From Frankia sp. RB7 (GTDB taxonomy: Bacteria; Pseudomonadota; Alphaproteobacteria; Rhizobiales; Xanthobacteraceae): 64,000 bases of DNA. Of the stretch, positions 1 through 8,051 are shown piece by piece (position 1 is the stretch's first letter; every line of letters begins with the position of its first letter). The position numbers and the translations under genes were made by a program. The notes beneath the pieces were generated by a model. That model was not told where the DNA came from. It did no database searches and saw nothing but the letters and a program-made list of their open reading frames with translations. The DNA lies in contig JAUEPE010000002.1 of assembly GCA_030403585.1 (NCBI GenBank), positions 248,001 through 312,000 of the forward strand, read 5' to 3'.

Positions 1-1589
1 AGGATGATGCGCTCGTGCAGGACGTGGTTGTGCTTGACGAACTGGGTCAGCGCGAGCGGGACACCGTTCGGCGCCGATGCCAGGAACACCGCCGTTCCGG
101 GCAGCCTTGCGCTGCACTTGTTGACCGCGGTCTCGATCAGGTCTTCCTCGGGTTGACGCAGCTTTCCGCGCGCGGCCTCGACCAGCTTCACGCCGGCGCG
201 CCAGGTCAGCATCAGGAAGGCGACGAGGGCGGCGAGCAGCAGCGGAAACCAGCCGCCTTCGAACAGCTTGATCGAGTTGGCAGAGAAGAAGATCACGTCG
301 ATCACGAAGAAGAAGCCGTTCACGGGGACCACGAGCCAGGGGGAATAACCCCACTGGATCGCAACCAGGGCGGCAAGCAGCGTGGTGATCGCCATCAGCA
401 GCGAGACCGCGATACCGTAGGCGCCGGCCAGCGCGTCCGAAGTGCCGAAGCTGACCACTGCGCCGAGGGTTGCGGCGGCGAGCAGCCAGTTCACCAATGG
501 CACATAGATCTGACCGATCGCATCGCTGGTGGTGTGGCGGATCTGCATGCGCGGCAGGAAGCCGAGCTGGATCGACTGCTGCGTCAGCGAGAACACGCCG
601 GAGATGATCGCCTGCGAGGCGATCACGGTTGCGACTGCCGAGAAGGCGACCAGCGGATAGTGCAGGACGTCGGGGCAGAGCTGGAAGAACGGGTTCTCGA
701 TCATCGTGGGATCGGTGATCAGGAGCGCGGCCTGGCCGAAATAATTCAGCACCAGCGCCGGCAGGCAGATCGCGAACCACGCAAGCCGGATCGGCAGGCG
801 CCCGAAATGCCCCATGTCGGCATACATGGCTTCACCGCCGGTCACGGCGAGGAACGCCGCGCCGAGGATCGCGAAGGAGATGTGGAAATCCTGGTGGATC
901 AGGAAGTCGAAGGCATAGAGCGGGCTCAGCGCCGCCAGCACCGCCGGCGCCTTGATGATGCCGTGGATGCCGAGCGCGGCCAGCACTAAGAACCAGGCCA
1001 GCATCACCGGTCCGAAGATGCGGCCGATGAAGCCGGTGCCCTGCTTCTGCATCATGAACAGGCCGACCAGGATGACGATGGTGATGGGCACCACCGCCGG
1101 CGCGAGCGAGGGCGCATCGACCTTAAGGCCCTCGATGGCGGAGAGCACCGAGATCGCCGGCGTGATCGCACCATCGCCGTAGAGCAGCGCCGCGCCGATC
1201 AGGCCGACCACCAGGAGATGCGCGCGCCAGGTGCCGGACTCGGCGTGACGGGCATGCAGCAGCGCCAGTAGCGCGACGATGCCGCCTTCACCGCGGTTGT
1301 CCGCACGCAGGATCAGCAGCGCATATTTCAGCGAGATGATCAGCAACAGCGCCCACAGGATCAGCGAGGCAACGCCCAGGACAGCCTCGGGAGTCACTGT
1401 GCCGCCATGCGCGGCCGCCTTGGCGGCTTCCTTCAGGGCGTAGAGGGGGCTGGTGCCGATATCGCCATAGACCACCCCGAGGGCGCCCATGGTCATGGCA
1501 ATCGGCAGCGGATTGGGATGATGGCCGGAAGCGACTGCGGGCGTACTGGACAAATGCGACCCCTCAAAGGGACCGCGCCCGTCGGCCAT
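1..1589 (-). CDS. kup: Kup potassium uptake protein (3' end cut by window edge)
   Basis: K+/H+ symporter of the inner membrane. About 529 codons are visible of a family that is usually 620-640 residues; the C-terminal cytoplasmic part lies outside the window. The start is the ATG at 1589; the conserved N-terminal segment GVVYGDIGTSPLYALKEA follows about 35 residues later, and long hydrophobic helices run through the rest, with LTQFVKHNHVLHERIIL just before the edge, a sequence typical of Kup. It stands alone on the minus strand, divergent from nothing close by. The identity is safe; rhizobia often carry several kup copies, so which paralogue this is cannot be told. Confidence 0.93.
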   Translation of the reverse strand, partial: MADGRGPFEGSHLSSTPAVASGHHPNPLPIAMTMGALGVVYGDIGTSPLYALKEAAKAAAHGGTVTPEAVLGVASLILWALLLIISLKYALLILRADNRGEGGIVALLALLHARHAESGTWRAHLLVVGLIGAALLYGDGAITPAISVLSAIEGLKVDAPSLAPAVVPITIVILVGLFMMQKQGTGFIGRIFGPVMLAWFLVLAALGIHGIIKAPAVLAALSPLYAFDFLIHQDFHISFAILGAAFLAVTGGEAMYADMGHFGRLPIRLAWFAICLPALVLNYFGQAALLITDPTMIENPFFQLCPDVLHYPLVAFSAVATVIASQAIISGVFSLTQQSIQLGFLPRMQIRHTTSDAIGQIYVPLVNWLLAAATLGAVVSFGTSDALAGAYGIAVSLLMAITTLLAALVAIQWGYSPWLVVPVNGFFFVIDVIFFSANSIKLFEGGWFPLLLAALVAFLMLTWRAGVKLVEAARGKLRQPEEDLIETAVNKCSARLPGTAVFLASAPNGVPLALTQFVKHNHVLHERII

Positions 1590-1684
1590 TCCGAGGGGCG
1601 CGAGTGTCACACAGTCTGCGACGGGACGCCGCAAATATCCATGGTGTTTATCGCGAGGTTTATGACGCCGGGCTGACAGACTGC

Positions 1685-1942
1685 CTACGGGGTCCGGTCC
1701 GCCGTCACCAGGCGAGCCATGCGAACGTCAGCCTTGGTGCCGGCTCGGCGCAGGCAGGACGCCTCGAAATTCGGCCACGCCCGCTCCGAGCAATCCTTGC
1801 CTATGGTCTTGATGTCGAGCCGGTCGCTCTTGGCAAGCGGCTGCGGCACGCTGGCTTCAACGGTGGGAGCAAAGCCGGGCAGTAGGGTGAGGGCGGTAGC
1901 AACACACGCAGCAATAGCGATCGCTGAAAGAGCCTTGATCAT
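1685..1942 (-). CDS. Small secreted protein, unknown function
   Basis: An 85-residue protein starting at the ATG at 1942, preceded by GGGGACAG as ribosome binding site. Residues 1-30 form a cleavable signal peptide (MIKALSAIAIAACVATALTL followed by a small-residue region). The mature part is short, basic and has two cysteines (CSERAWPNFEASC) that could form one disulfide in the periplasm. Proteins with this CS..WP..ASC pattern are common as hypotheticals in Bradyrhizobium. No catalytic motif is visible and no function is proposed. A longer frame exists upstream but would put the signal peptide in mid-protein. Confidence 0.75.
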   Translation of the reverse strand: MIKALSAIAIAACVATALTLLPGFAPTVEASVPQPLAKSDRLDIKTIGKDCSERAWPNFEASCLRRAGTKADVRMARLVTADRTP

Positions 1943-2201
1943 TTGACTGTCCCCTGTGATGCGGCCGCTACGCCCAGTATGCGGCCCGTCATTCGTTGGC
2001 TGGATTAGTAACCATGACCAGTTTCCGGACGTCTTCGCCGATGCCGGAAATGGTTTCGTTCCCACCCCGTTTTGTTTCGTGGAGGCTCGGGGATGAAACA
2101 ATCCGGGGCCTTCCGACAGGGACTGGCGGAAAAATCGGCAGGAAACGGACAAGGAACCTGTCCGGCTTGCCGGGCCGGGCCGGGCGCGGTAGGACGTGGC
2201 C

Positions 2202-2699
2202 ATGCCGCGCATTGCCTTCTATCCGGGTTCCTTCGACCCCATCACCAACGGCCATCTGGACGTGGTCCGGCATGCCGTTCCGCTGTGTGACAGGCTTGTT
2301 GTCGCGATCGGCGTTCATCCCGGCAAGAAACCGCTATTCTCGACCGAGGAGCGGCTGAAAATGCTACTCGACGTCTGCGGACCGGTTGCAGCCCAGGCCG
2401 GCTGCGCGCTGGAGGCCACCACCTTTGACGACCTCTCGGTGACGGCGGCGCGTAAAGCTGGCGCGACCATCATGATTCGCGGTTTACGCGACGGCACCGA
2501 CCTCGACTACGAAATGCAGCTTGCCGGCATGAACGAGGCGATGGCGCCCGAGGTGCACACGGTCTTCTTGCCGGCGTCCCCGATGGTCCGCCCGATCACC
2601 GCCACACTGGTGCGCCAGATCGCTGCCATGGGCGGCGATGTCGCGACCTTCGTACCGCCGCTCGTTGCGTCCCTGCTCAAAGCCAAATTCGCCGCATAA
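2202..2699 (+). CDS. coaD: Phosphopantetheine adenylyltransferase
   Basis: Catalyses 4'-phosphopantetheine + ATP to dephospho-CoA, the fourth step of CoA synthesis, in the cytoplasm. The 165-residue protein has the nucleotidyltransferase signature [16 protein letters not shown] at the N-terminus (the T/HxGH motif is NGH) and [20 protein letters not shown] in the middle, with the usual family length. I take the ATG at 2202, since GGTAGGA ends 7 bases before it; the in-frame GTG at 2196 is too close to that site. Two cyclophilin genes follow in the same direction. Confidence 0.95.
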   Translation: MPRIAFYPGSFDPITNGHLDVVRHAVPLCDRLVVAIGVHPGKKPLFSTEERLKMLLDVCGPVAAQAGCALEATTFDDLSVTAARKAGATIMIRGLRDGTDLDYEMQLAGMNEAMAPEVHTVFLPASPMVRPITATLVRQIAAMGGDVATFVPPLVASLLKAKFAA

Positions 2700-2736
2700 C
2701 GGCGCGCTTTTTCATCTCACCTGATCCGGAGTTTCC

Positions 2737-3312
2737 ATGATCCGTCGTCTCGCAATTCTTGCCACGATGTTCGTCGCCCTGATTGGCGCAGTCCCCGCGG
2801 TGGCGCAGCAACTGCCGGCCAATCTCGACAAGGCCAACGCGCTCGTCATCGACACCACCAAGGGCCGCATCGTCATCAAGCTGAGGGCCGACCTTGCGCC
2901 GCAGCACGCCGAACGCCTCAAGCAGCTTGCGCGCGAGGGCTTCTACAACAACGTGCCGTTCCACCGCGTGATGGACGGCTTCATGGCGCAGACCGGCGAC
3001 GGCCAGAACTTCAACGGCACCGGCGGCTCGAAATATCCGAATCTGAAGCAGGAATTCTCGAAGGTTCACTTCGCTCGCGGCATCGTCGGCATGGCCCGGC
3101 GCGGCGACAGCGTCGATACCGCCAATTCGCAGTTCTTCATCATGTTCGCCGACGGCGGCAGCCTCGATAACCAGTACACCGTGGTCGGCGAGGTCGTGCA
3201 GGGCATGGACGTGGTCGACAAGCTGAAGAAGGCACCGCCCGGCTCGGCCGGCGGCACCGTCACCGATCCCGACAAGATGGTGAAGGTGCAGGTCGCCTCC
3301 GACATCAAGTAG
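2737..3312 (+). CDS. Periplasmic cyclophilin-type peptidylprolyl isomerase
   Basis: Catalyses cis-trans isomerisation of prolyl bonds in exported proteins. Residues 1-23 are a signal peptide ending in AVPAVAQQ; the cyclophilin domain follows (FHRVMDGFMAQTGDG, then GIVGMARRGDSVDTANSQFF, DNQYTVVGEVVQGMDVVDKL). The start ATG at 2737 is preceded by CGGAGTTTCC. It forms a likely unit with the next two genes; the third encodes a shorter cyclophilin without signal peptide, so the pair covers periplasm and cytoplasm. Confidence 0.93.
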   Translation: MIRRLAILATMFVALIGAVPAVAQQLPANLDKANALVIDTTKGRIVIKLRADLAPQHAERLKQLAREGFYNNVPFHRVMDGFMAQTGDGQNFNGTGGSKYPNLKQEFSKVHFARGIVGMARRGDSVDTANSQFFIMFADGGSLDNQYTVVGEVVQGMDVVDKLKKAPPGSAGGTVTDPDKMVKVQVASDIK

Positions 3313-3333
3313 CCGGGACCAAAGGAGAGCCTA

Positions 3334-3759
3334 ATGGCGCGCCGCGGCGACAGGCTTCTGTTTGCTGCAGCAGTGCTGCTGTTCGGCATCATCGGTGCGG
3401 CTGCAGAGGATGCGCCTGTCAACACCATCCAGGACATCTTCCAGCACCTTCGGACCTGCTGGAAGCCGCCGCCGCCGGCTAAGGCTCGCCCTATCGACAT
3501 CACCGTCGTCGTGAGCTTTAACCGGGCCGGAAACATTCTGGGCCATCCGAGGATTACCTATGAATCCGTGGAGGCCTCCGACAGTGACCGGCTGCAATAC
3601 CGGATCGCGGTGATGGAAGCGTTGCAACGTTGCACGCCGATGCCATTTACCGATGCAATGGCCGGCGCCGCCGCGGGACGTCCATTCGCGATCCAGTTTC
3701 GTAACCGCAAAACTTCACCTGACAAGACTTCACCTCCAACGCAAGAGAGACGAGCATGA
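3334..3759 (+). CDS. Secreted protein with TonB/TolA C-terminal-like fold, unknown function
   Basis: A 141-residue protein with strong ribosome binding site (AAGGAGAGCCTA before ATG 3334) and a signal peptide (LLFAAAVLLFGIIGAAAEDA). The middle has the pattern of a TonB/TolA C-terminal domain: an N-terminal helix with a Cys (LRTCWKPPP), a strand (IDITVVVSFNRAGNI), and a second Cys near MEALQRCTPMPF. It lies between two cyclophilin genes and its last four bases overlap the next start (ATGA), so it is translated in the same operon. The fold assignment is pattern recognition, not proof; partner and role are unknown. Confidence 0.7.
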   Translation: MARRGDRLLFAAAVLLFGIIGAAAEDAPVNTIQDIFQHLRTCWKPPPPAKARPIDITVVVSFNRAGNILGHPRITYESVEASDSDRLQYRIAVMEALQRCTPMPFTDAMAGAAAGRPFAIQFRNRKTSPDKTSPPTQERRA

Positions 3760-4220
3760 GTGTCACCGAAAACACATTGATCCTCGAGACCACGCAGGGC
3801 CCCGTGACCATCGAGATGCGGCCCGACCTGGCGCCCGGCCATGTCGCACGCATCAAGGAGCTGGTCCGCGAAGGCTTCTACGACGGCATCGTGTTCCATC
3901 GCGTGATCGACGGCTTCATGGCGCAGACCGGTTGCCCGCACGGCACCGGCACCGGCGGCTCGGGCCAGAAGCTGAAGGCCGAGTTCAACAAGGAGCCGCA
4001 CGTGCGCGGCGTGACTTCGATGGCCCGTGCGGCGAGCCCCGACTCCGCCGACAGCCAGTTCTTCATCGTGTTCGACGACGCCCGCTTCCTCGACAACCAG
4101 TACACGGTGTGGGGCAAGGTCACCGAGGGCATGGATAACGTCGACAAGATCAAGCGCGGCGAGCCGGTGCAGAACCCGGACAAGATCGTCAAGGCGCGGA
4201 TGGCCGCTGACAAGGAGTAA
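3756..4220 (+). CDS. ppiB: Cytoplasmic cyclophilin-type peptidylprolyl isomerase
   Basis: A 154-residue single-domain cyclophilin without signal peptide, so a cytoplasmic prolyl isomerase. Recognisable segments are FHRVIDGFMAQTGCPHGTGT, TSMARAASPDSADSQFFIVF and LDNQYTVWGKVTEGMDNVDK. It overlaps the preceding gene by ATGA and is clearly a paralogue of the periplasmic enzyme two genes upstream. The PpiB label is by size and compartment. Confidence 0.92.
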   Translation: MSVTENTLILETTQGPVTIEMRPDLAPGHVARIKELVREGFYDGIVFHRVIDGFMAQTGCPHGTGTGGSGQKLKAEFNKEPHVRGVTSMARAASPDSADSQFFIVFDDARFLDNQYTVWGKVTEGMDNVDKIKRGEPVQNPDKIVKARMAADKE

Positions 4221-4227
4221 GTCCATC

Positions 4228-4338
4228 TCCTCATGGTGAGGAGGCGCGAAGCGCCGTCTCGAACCATGAAGGCCGAGCTGGTGCAGCAGGGCCTTCATCC
4301 TTCGAGACGCGCGTTCCGCGCTCCCCAGGATGAGGAAC
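4228..4338. repeat. Palindromic intergenic repeat (two hairpins)
   Basis: The stretch between ppiB and the next gene contains CTCCTCATGGTGAGGAG and CATCCTTCGAGACGCG ... CCCCAGGATGAGG, two hairpin-forming units with the GTCTCGAAGGATG / CATCCTTCGAGAC core. The same core is seen in the long repeats near 34.6 and 36.0 kb. Such elements are dispersed in Bradyrhizobium intergenic regions and may act as transcription terminators or mRNA stabilisers; that role is inferred. Confidence 0.7.
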
Positions 4339-4360
4339 GACTGGCTGACGGAGGTCCTGC

Positions 4361-4701
4361 TTGACAGCAAAGCAATTTGTGATCGCGCCTCAGGATATAA
4401 GACCGCTCGCCACGGAAAAGGGGGCGTGCTTGGCCTCCGATCGGATTACGGTCGGCGGTCAGCGCGTCGGTTTCATGTATCGGGAGGCGCCGACAATACC
4501 TCTGACAGCGGCTGGCGCTTCTTTTCAGGCGAGGAGAGCCAGGACTTCGCCGATGATCCGAACAATTTCGAGATCTACGATGTGAACACGATCGCCAATT
4601 ACGATCCAGACATCATCCCGCTTCTTGAGTCGCCAGCTTTCTCTGCCTTCGAACGCGAGCCTAAATCGTCGGCGTTCGTTCGCACCGACTTTCCCCGCTG
4701 A
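4361..4701 (+). pseudogene. DUF2185 (Imm33-like) protein gene, frameshifted
   Basis: Two overlapping frames together spell one DUF2185 protein of about 114 residues. The N-terminal half starts at TTG 4361 after GGAGG and runs through CLASDRITVGGQRVGFMYRE; the C-terminal half in the next frame reads DSGWRFFSGEESQDFADDPN and ends DFPR at 4701. Adding one base at about 4491-4492 (GCGCCGACAAT to GCGCCGGACAAT) joins them as YREAPDNTSDSGW, the expected family order. DUF2185 is a small domain found in polymorphic-toxin immunity proteins and in solitary genes; there is no toxin gene beside it. Either a recent loss or a sequencing error. Confidence 0.85.
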
Positions 4702-4757
4702 TGCGGGCAGGCCGCCAGAATCGTCTAACGGGCTGAAGACTATCCAACCTAGGATCT

Positions 4758-5831
4758 ATGCGCACCGATCTCTTCGATTTCGACCTGCCCGCCGAGCGCA
4801 TCGCACTGCGCCCGGCGAGCCCGCGCGACTCCGCGAGGATGCTGGTCGTCGATCACGGCACGCTGCGCGACCAAATCATCGCCGATCTGCCGCAATGGCT
4901 GAACCCAGGCGACCAGCTCGTCGTCAACGACACCAAGGTGATTGCGGCGCAACTGAAAGGCCGCCGCATCGGCCGCGAGACCGAGCCGAAGATCGAGGCA
5001 ACCCTGATCAAGCGTCTCGACGGCTCGCGCTGGCAGGCGCTGGTGAAGCCGGCGAAGAAGCTTGTCGCCGGCGACCGCATTCGCTTCGGCAACGAAGGCA
5101 AGGTCTGCCTGCTCGGTCATCTCAATGCCGAGGTCGAGGCCAAGGGTGGGGAAGGCGAGGTAACGCTGTCATTCTCGTTCCACGGCCCGGCGCTCGACCA
5201 GGCCATCGCCGATCTCGGCAGCCCGCCGCTGCCGCCCTACATCGCTTCGAAACGTACGCCCGACGATCAGGATCTCGCCGACTACCAGACCATGTTCGCG
5301 GCCAATGAAGGCGCGGTCGCGGCGCCCACCGCGGGCCTGCATTTCACGCCGGCGCTGGAGCAGGCGCTCAGCGCGCGCGGCGTCGGCATCAATCGCATCA
5401 CGCTGCATGTCGGGGCAGGGACGTTCCTGCCGGTCAAGGTGGACGACACCGACGGCCACAAGATGCATGCGGAGTGGGGGACGATCTCGGCCGAGACGGC
5501 GGAGCGGCTCAACACCGCGCGAAAGAATGGCGGCCGTATCATCGCCGTCGGCACCACCTCGTTGCGGCTGCTGGAGAGCGCCGCCAGCGAGGACGGCACC
5601 ATCCAGCCGTTCACGGCCGAGACCTCGATCTTCATTACGCCCGGCTATCGCTTCCGCGCGGTCGATATTTTGATGACGAACTTTCATTTGCCGAAGTCGA
5701 CACTGTTCATGCTGGTGTCGGCGTTCGCCGGCCTGGAGACGATGCAGCGGGCCTATGCGCACGCGATCGCGGAAGGCTACCGGTTTTATTCGTATGGGGA
5801 TGCGTGCTTGTTGTTCCGGGCAGAGCCGTAG
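4758..5831 (+). CDS. queA: S-adenosylmethionine:tRNA ribosyltransferase-isomerase
   Basis: Transfers and isomerises the ribose of SAM onto preQ1 in tRNA to give epoxyqueuosine, the step after Tgt. The 357-residue protein begins [20 protein letters not shown] and contains [15 protein letters not shown], the [14 protein letters not shown] segment and the C-terminal [19 protein letters not shown], all diagnostic for QueA. The start ATG has AGGATCT just upstream. Its pathway partner tgt lies 4.5 kb downstream on the same strand. Confidence 0.97.
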   Translation: MRTDLFDFDLPAERIALRPASPRDSARMLVVDHGTLRDQIIADLPQWLNPGDQLVVNDTKVIAAQLKGRRIGRETEPKIEATLIKRLDGSRWQALVKPAKKLVAGDRIRFGNEGKVCLLGHLNAEVEAKGGEGEVTLSFSFHGPALDQAIADLGSPPLPPYIASKRTPDDQDLADYQTMFAANEGAVAAPTAGLHFTPALEQALSARGVGINRITLHVGAGTFLPVKVDDTDGHKMHAEWGTISAETAERLNTARKNGGRIIAVGTTSLRLLESAASEDGTIQPFTAETSIFITPGYRFRAVDILMTNFHLPKSTLFMLVSAFAGLETMQRAYAHAIAEGYRFYSYGDACLLFRAEP

Positions 5832-5922
5832 GGTGGGCAAAGCGAAGCGTGCCCACCATCTTTCTTGTATGCGCGAGAGAAGTGGTGGGCACGGCGCTTG
5901 CGCGCCTTTGCCCACGAGACCT
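5832..5922. repeat. GTGGGCAAAGCG palindromic repeat downstream of queA
   Basis: GGTGGGCAAAGCGAAGCGTG ending in CCCACC is followed, after a short loop region, by GGTGGGCACGGCGCTTGCG and GCCTTTGCCCAC. Each half folds on itself and the halves also pair with each other. It sits between the convergent queA and asd stop codons and could end both transcripts. The motif is a common dispersed repeat in Bradyrhizobium (from memory, not checked here). Confidence 0.65.
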
Positions 5923-5926
5923 CCCG

Positions 5927-6952
5927 TTACGCCATCACCCGCTGCGGCAGCAGCTCCGCGATCTGCACCGCGTTCAGCGCGGCGCCCTTGAGCAACTGAT
6001 CGGCCGCCACGAACATCGAGATCGAATGGCCTGAGGGATCGCTGAGATCCTTGCGGATGCGGCCGACCAGGACGTCGTCCTGGCCCGAGGCGTCGATCGG
6101 CATCGGGAAGTAGTTCTTCGCGCGATCGTCGACGACCTTCACGCCCGGAGCCTGCGCCATGATGGCGCGGACCTGGTCTTCGGTGATCACCTTCTCGCAT
6201 TCGAAGGTGATGGCCTCGCAATGGGCGCGCAGCACCGGCACGCGCACGCAGGTCACACCAATGGCGATCTTTTCGTCCTCAAAAATCTTGCGGGTTTCCT
6301 TGATGACCTTGGTCTCTTCGTCGTTGTAGCCGGTCTCGGGATCGACCGCCGTGTTGTGGTTGAAGAGGTTGAAGGCGTAGGGATGCGGCATCACTTTGGG
6401 CGTATAGACCTGCCCGTTGAGATTGGCACGGGTGGACTCGACGAGCTCGTCCATCGCGGCGGCGCCAGCACCGCTTGCCGCCTGATAGGTCGAGATGATC
6501 ACGCGCTTGATGCGGTTCTTCTGGTGGATCGGCCAGAGTGGCATCAGTGCGGTGATCGCGGCGCAGTTCGGGTTGGCAATGATGCCCTTGTGGTCGCGGA
6601 TGCGGTTGCCGTTGACCTCGGGGATCACCAGCGGCACGTTCGGGTCCATCCGGAAGGCGGAGGAGTTGTCGACGACGACGGCGCCGGCCTTGACCGCGAT
6701 CGGTGCGAACTTCTTGGAGATGCCGCTGCCGGCGGAGAACAGCGCAATGTCGACGCCCTCGAAGGCGCGCTCGGTCAGTTCCTCGATGACGACGTTCTGG
6801 CCACGGAACGACACTGTCTTGCCGGCGGAGCGGGCGCTGGCCAGCGCCTTGAGCTTACTGATGCGAAAGCCGCGCTTGTCCATGGTGGCGATGAACTCGG
6901 CGCCCACCGCACCGGTGACGCCGACAATCGCGACGACGGGATCGTTACTCAC
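5927..6952 (-). CDS. asd: Aspartate-semialdehyde dehydrogenase
   Basis: NADPH-dependent reduction of aspartyl phosphate to aspartate semialdehyde, the branch point to Lys, Met, Thr and diaminopimelate. The 341-residue protein has the dinucleotide motif GVTGAVGAEF, the catalytic cysteine Cys130 in NPNCAA, and ISTYQAASGAGAAAMDEL. I choose the GTG at 6952 because GGAGGAG lies just upstream; the ATG at 6964 lacks such a site. A leader peptide and terminator precede it and probably attenuate transcription. The downstream end meets queA across a palindromic repeat. Confidence 0.95.
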   Translation of the reverse strand: MSNDPVVAIVGVTGAVGAEFIATMDKRGFRISKLKALASARSAGKTVSFRGQNVVIEELTERAFEGVDIALFSAGSGISKKFAPIAVKAGAVVVDNSSAFRMDPNVPLVIPEVNGNRIRDHKGIIANPNCAAITALMPLWPIHQKNRIKRVIISTYQAASGAGAAAMDELVESTRANLNGQVYTPKVMPHPYAFNLFNHNTAVDPETGYNDEETKVIKETRKIFEDEKIAIGVTCVRVPVLRAHCEAITFECEKVITEDQVRAIMAQAPGVKVVDDRAKNYFPMPIDASGQDDVLVGRIRKDLSDPSGHSISMFVAADQLLKGAALNAVQIAELLPQRVMA

Positions 6953-6977
6953 ATTCTCCTCCATTGAATTGCAGACA

Positions 6978-7012
6978 ACAAAAAAGCCCCGGACCATCAT
7001 GGGCGGGGCTTC
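6978..7012 (-). terminator. Intrinsic terminator in the asd leader (attenuator)
   Basis: On the minus strand the sequence AAGCCCC, a 14-base loop region and GGGGCTTTTTTG form a stem of 6-7 GC-rich pairs followed by six T. It lies after the leader peptide stop and 26 bases before the asd GTG, so read-through is needed for asd expression. The leader segment TTCGGGGC (about 7060) could pair with GCCCCG of the 5' arm and act as antiterminator. Confidence 0.75.
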
Positions 7013-7041
7013 GGTAGAGCTGATTGCGTTCTAGTCGACGA

Positions 7042-7113
7042 CTACAAGCGCACGCCTCCCCGGGCCCCGAAGGCCGTGGTGGTTTTAGTCGTGCGTTTGG
7101 TGATCGTGAACAT
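7042..7113 (-). CDS. Threonine-rich leader peptide of asd
   Basis: A 23-codon reading frame (ATG 7113 to TAG 7042) beginning MFTITKRTTKTTTAF and ending GVRL. Seven of the first 13 residues are Thr, with one Ile and two Lys, and five Thr codons fall within six codons. This resembles regulatory leader peptides such as ThrL of enterobacteria. It is followed by an intrinsic terminator and then asd, an enzyme of the threonine pathway. Inference: ribosome stalling at Thr codons when Thr-tRNA is scarce allows antitermination. The ribosome binding site is weak, which is the main doubt. Confidence 0.65.
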   Translation of the reverse strand: MFTITKRTTKTTTAFGARGGVRL

Positions 7114-7178
7114 GGTGACGACTTATGCGGGAGAGTCTTGCGCCCGTCAATGGCTTTTGGGCGGGATTGTGGCCTGCG

Positions 7179-7784
7179 CTATTTGCCTCGGGCCCCCGGC
7201 GGCTCGAGGATGACTTCCTTGAGGTCGTCGCCACTGATGACGACGATCGCGAAGTTGAGCCGGCCGCCTTCGCGCACCAGCCCGCCGCTGATCGCCTTGC
7301 CCGACGCCGCCTGCTCGGCGACACGCACCGCATCGGCAAGGCGGTGCCTGATGGTGCCGAGCACCGCCAGATTGCTGCGATCATCATGGTCCAGCTCGGC
7401 CAGGGGCAGGGCGGCTTCCCCGCCCATCAGCTCGCCGGTCGTGGCATTGATGGTGTGCCGCCAGATCCGGTCGTTGTGCAGGGTCTTGACCCGGTACACC
7501 GGTACGCCCGAGCCTCCGTCGAAGCTGATATCCGCGGTCGTGGCGCCGGCATGACGGGCTTCCGCAATCGCCATGGCCTGGCTGATCGAGATCGAGGAGC
7601 TGCGGAAGCGCTCGATCTCGCGGCTGACAGCCTGGCGGTCCGCCGCAGCGTCCCCATCTGTCTCACCGGGAAGGGCGGTGGGTGTGCTGTCCGCCGAGAC
7701 GATCGCGCGGGCCGGCGCTGCGATGAGCAGCCCTGACAGGGCGATCGCCAGCAACTGCCAGGTGCGTCGTCGTACTGTCTTCAT
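7179..7784 (-). CDS. Secreted PepSY-domain protein
   Basis: A 201-residue protein starting at ATG 7784 (GAGGG upstream) with an Arg-rich N-terminus and signal peptide (WQLLAIALSGLLIAAPARA). One PepSY-like unit is visible: SISQAMAIAEARHAGATTAD, VPVYRVKTLHNDRIWRHTIN, then ATTGELMGG. PepSY domains are found in protease inhibitors and membrane-associated proteins of the periplasm. The gene sits downstream of a strong promoter that carries a TetR-type operator (7974-8002), and the TetR gene lies just upstream, so TetR control is likely. Confidence 0.85.
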   Translation of the reverse strand: MKTVRRRTWQLLAIALSGLLIAAPARAIVSADSTPTALPGETDGDAAADRQAVSREIERFRSSSISISQAMAIAEARHAGATTADISFDGGSGVPVYRVKTLHNDRIWRHTINATTGELMGGEAALPLAELDHDDRSNLAVLGTIRHRLADAVRVAEQAASGKAISGGLVREGGRLNFAIVVISGDDLKEVILEPPGARGK

Positions 7785-7973
7785 GTTCAGAACCCTCGGC
7801 CGGCAAGCCTTGAACCAGCGAGTGTGCCGGATAATCGTAAAGAAGTCGCGGCCGACCACGGGCAATGGCCGGCCGCTGATTGTCGCAACGGGCTGTACCC
7901 GCGGCGGCGATCAAAGCGGCACGGACCTCTTTGGGGCTGGTGAAAAAAGTGGCCCGCACCGCTCAATAACAAA

Positions 7974-8002
7974 ACCATACCGTATCGTTTTATTTTGGTC
8001 AA
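7974..8002 (-). promoter_or_regulatory. Sigma70-like promoter with TetR-type operator
   Basis: Minus strand: -35 TTGACC (8002-7997), a 17-base spacer, -10 TATGGT (7979-7974). Overlapping the -10 is the imperfect dyad ACGATAC-G-GTATGGT (7974-7988 on the plus strand ACCATAC-C-GTATCGT). The same dyad and the flanking TTTTATTT recur at 10214, upstream of the patatin gene. It faces the PepSY gene. Confidence 0.65.
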
Positions 8003-8051
8003 CGGAAAGACCCTCGTCCCCAAGGGGCAGTTCGCCAGTCTCACGGAAATG

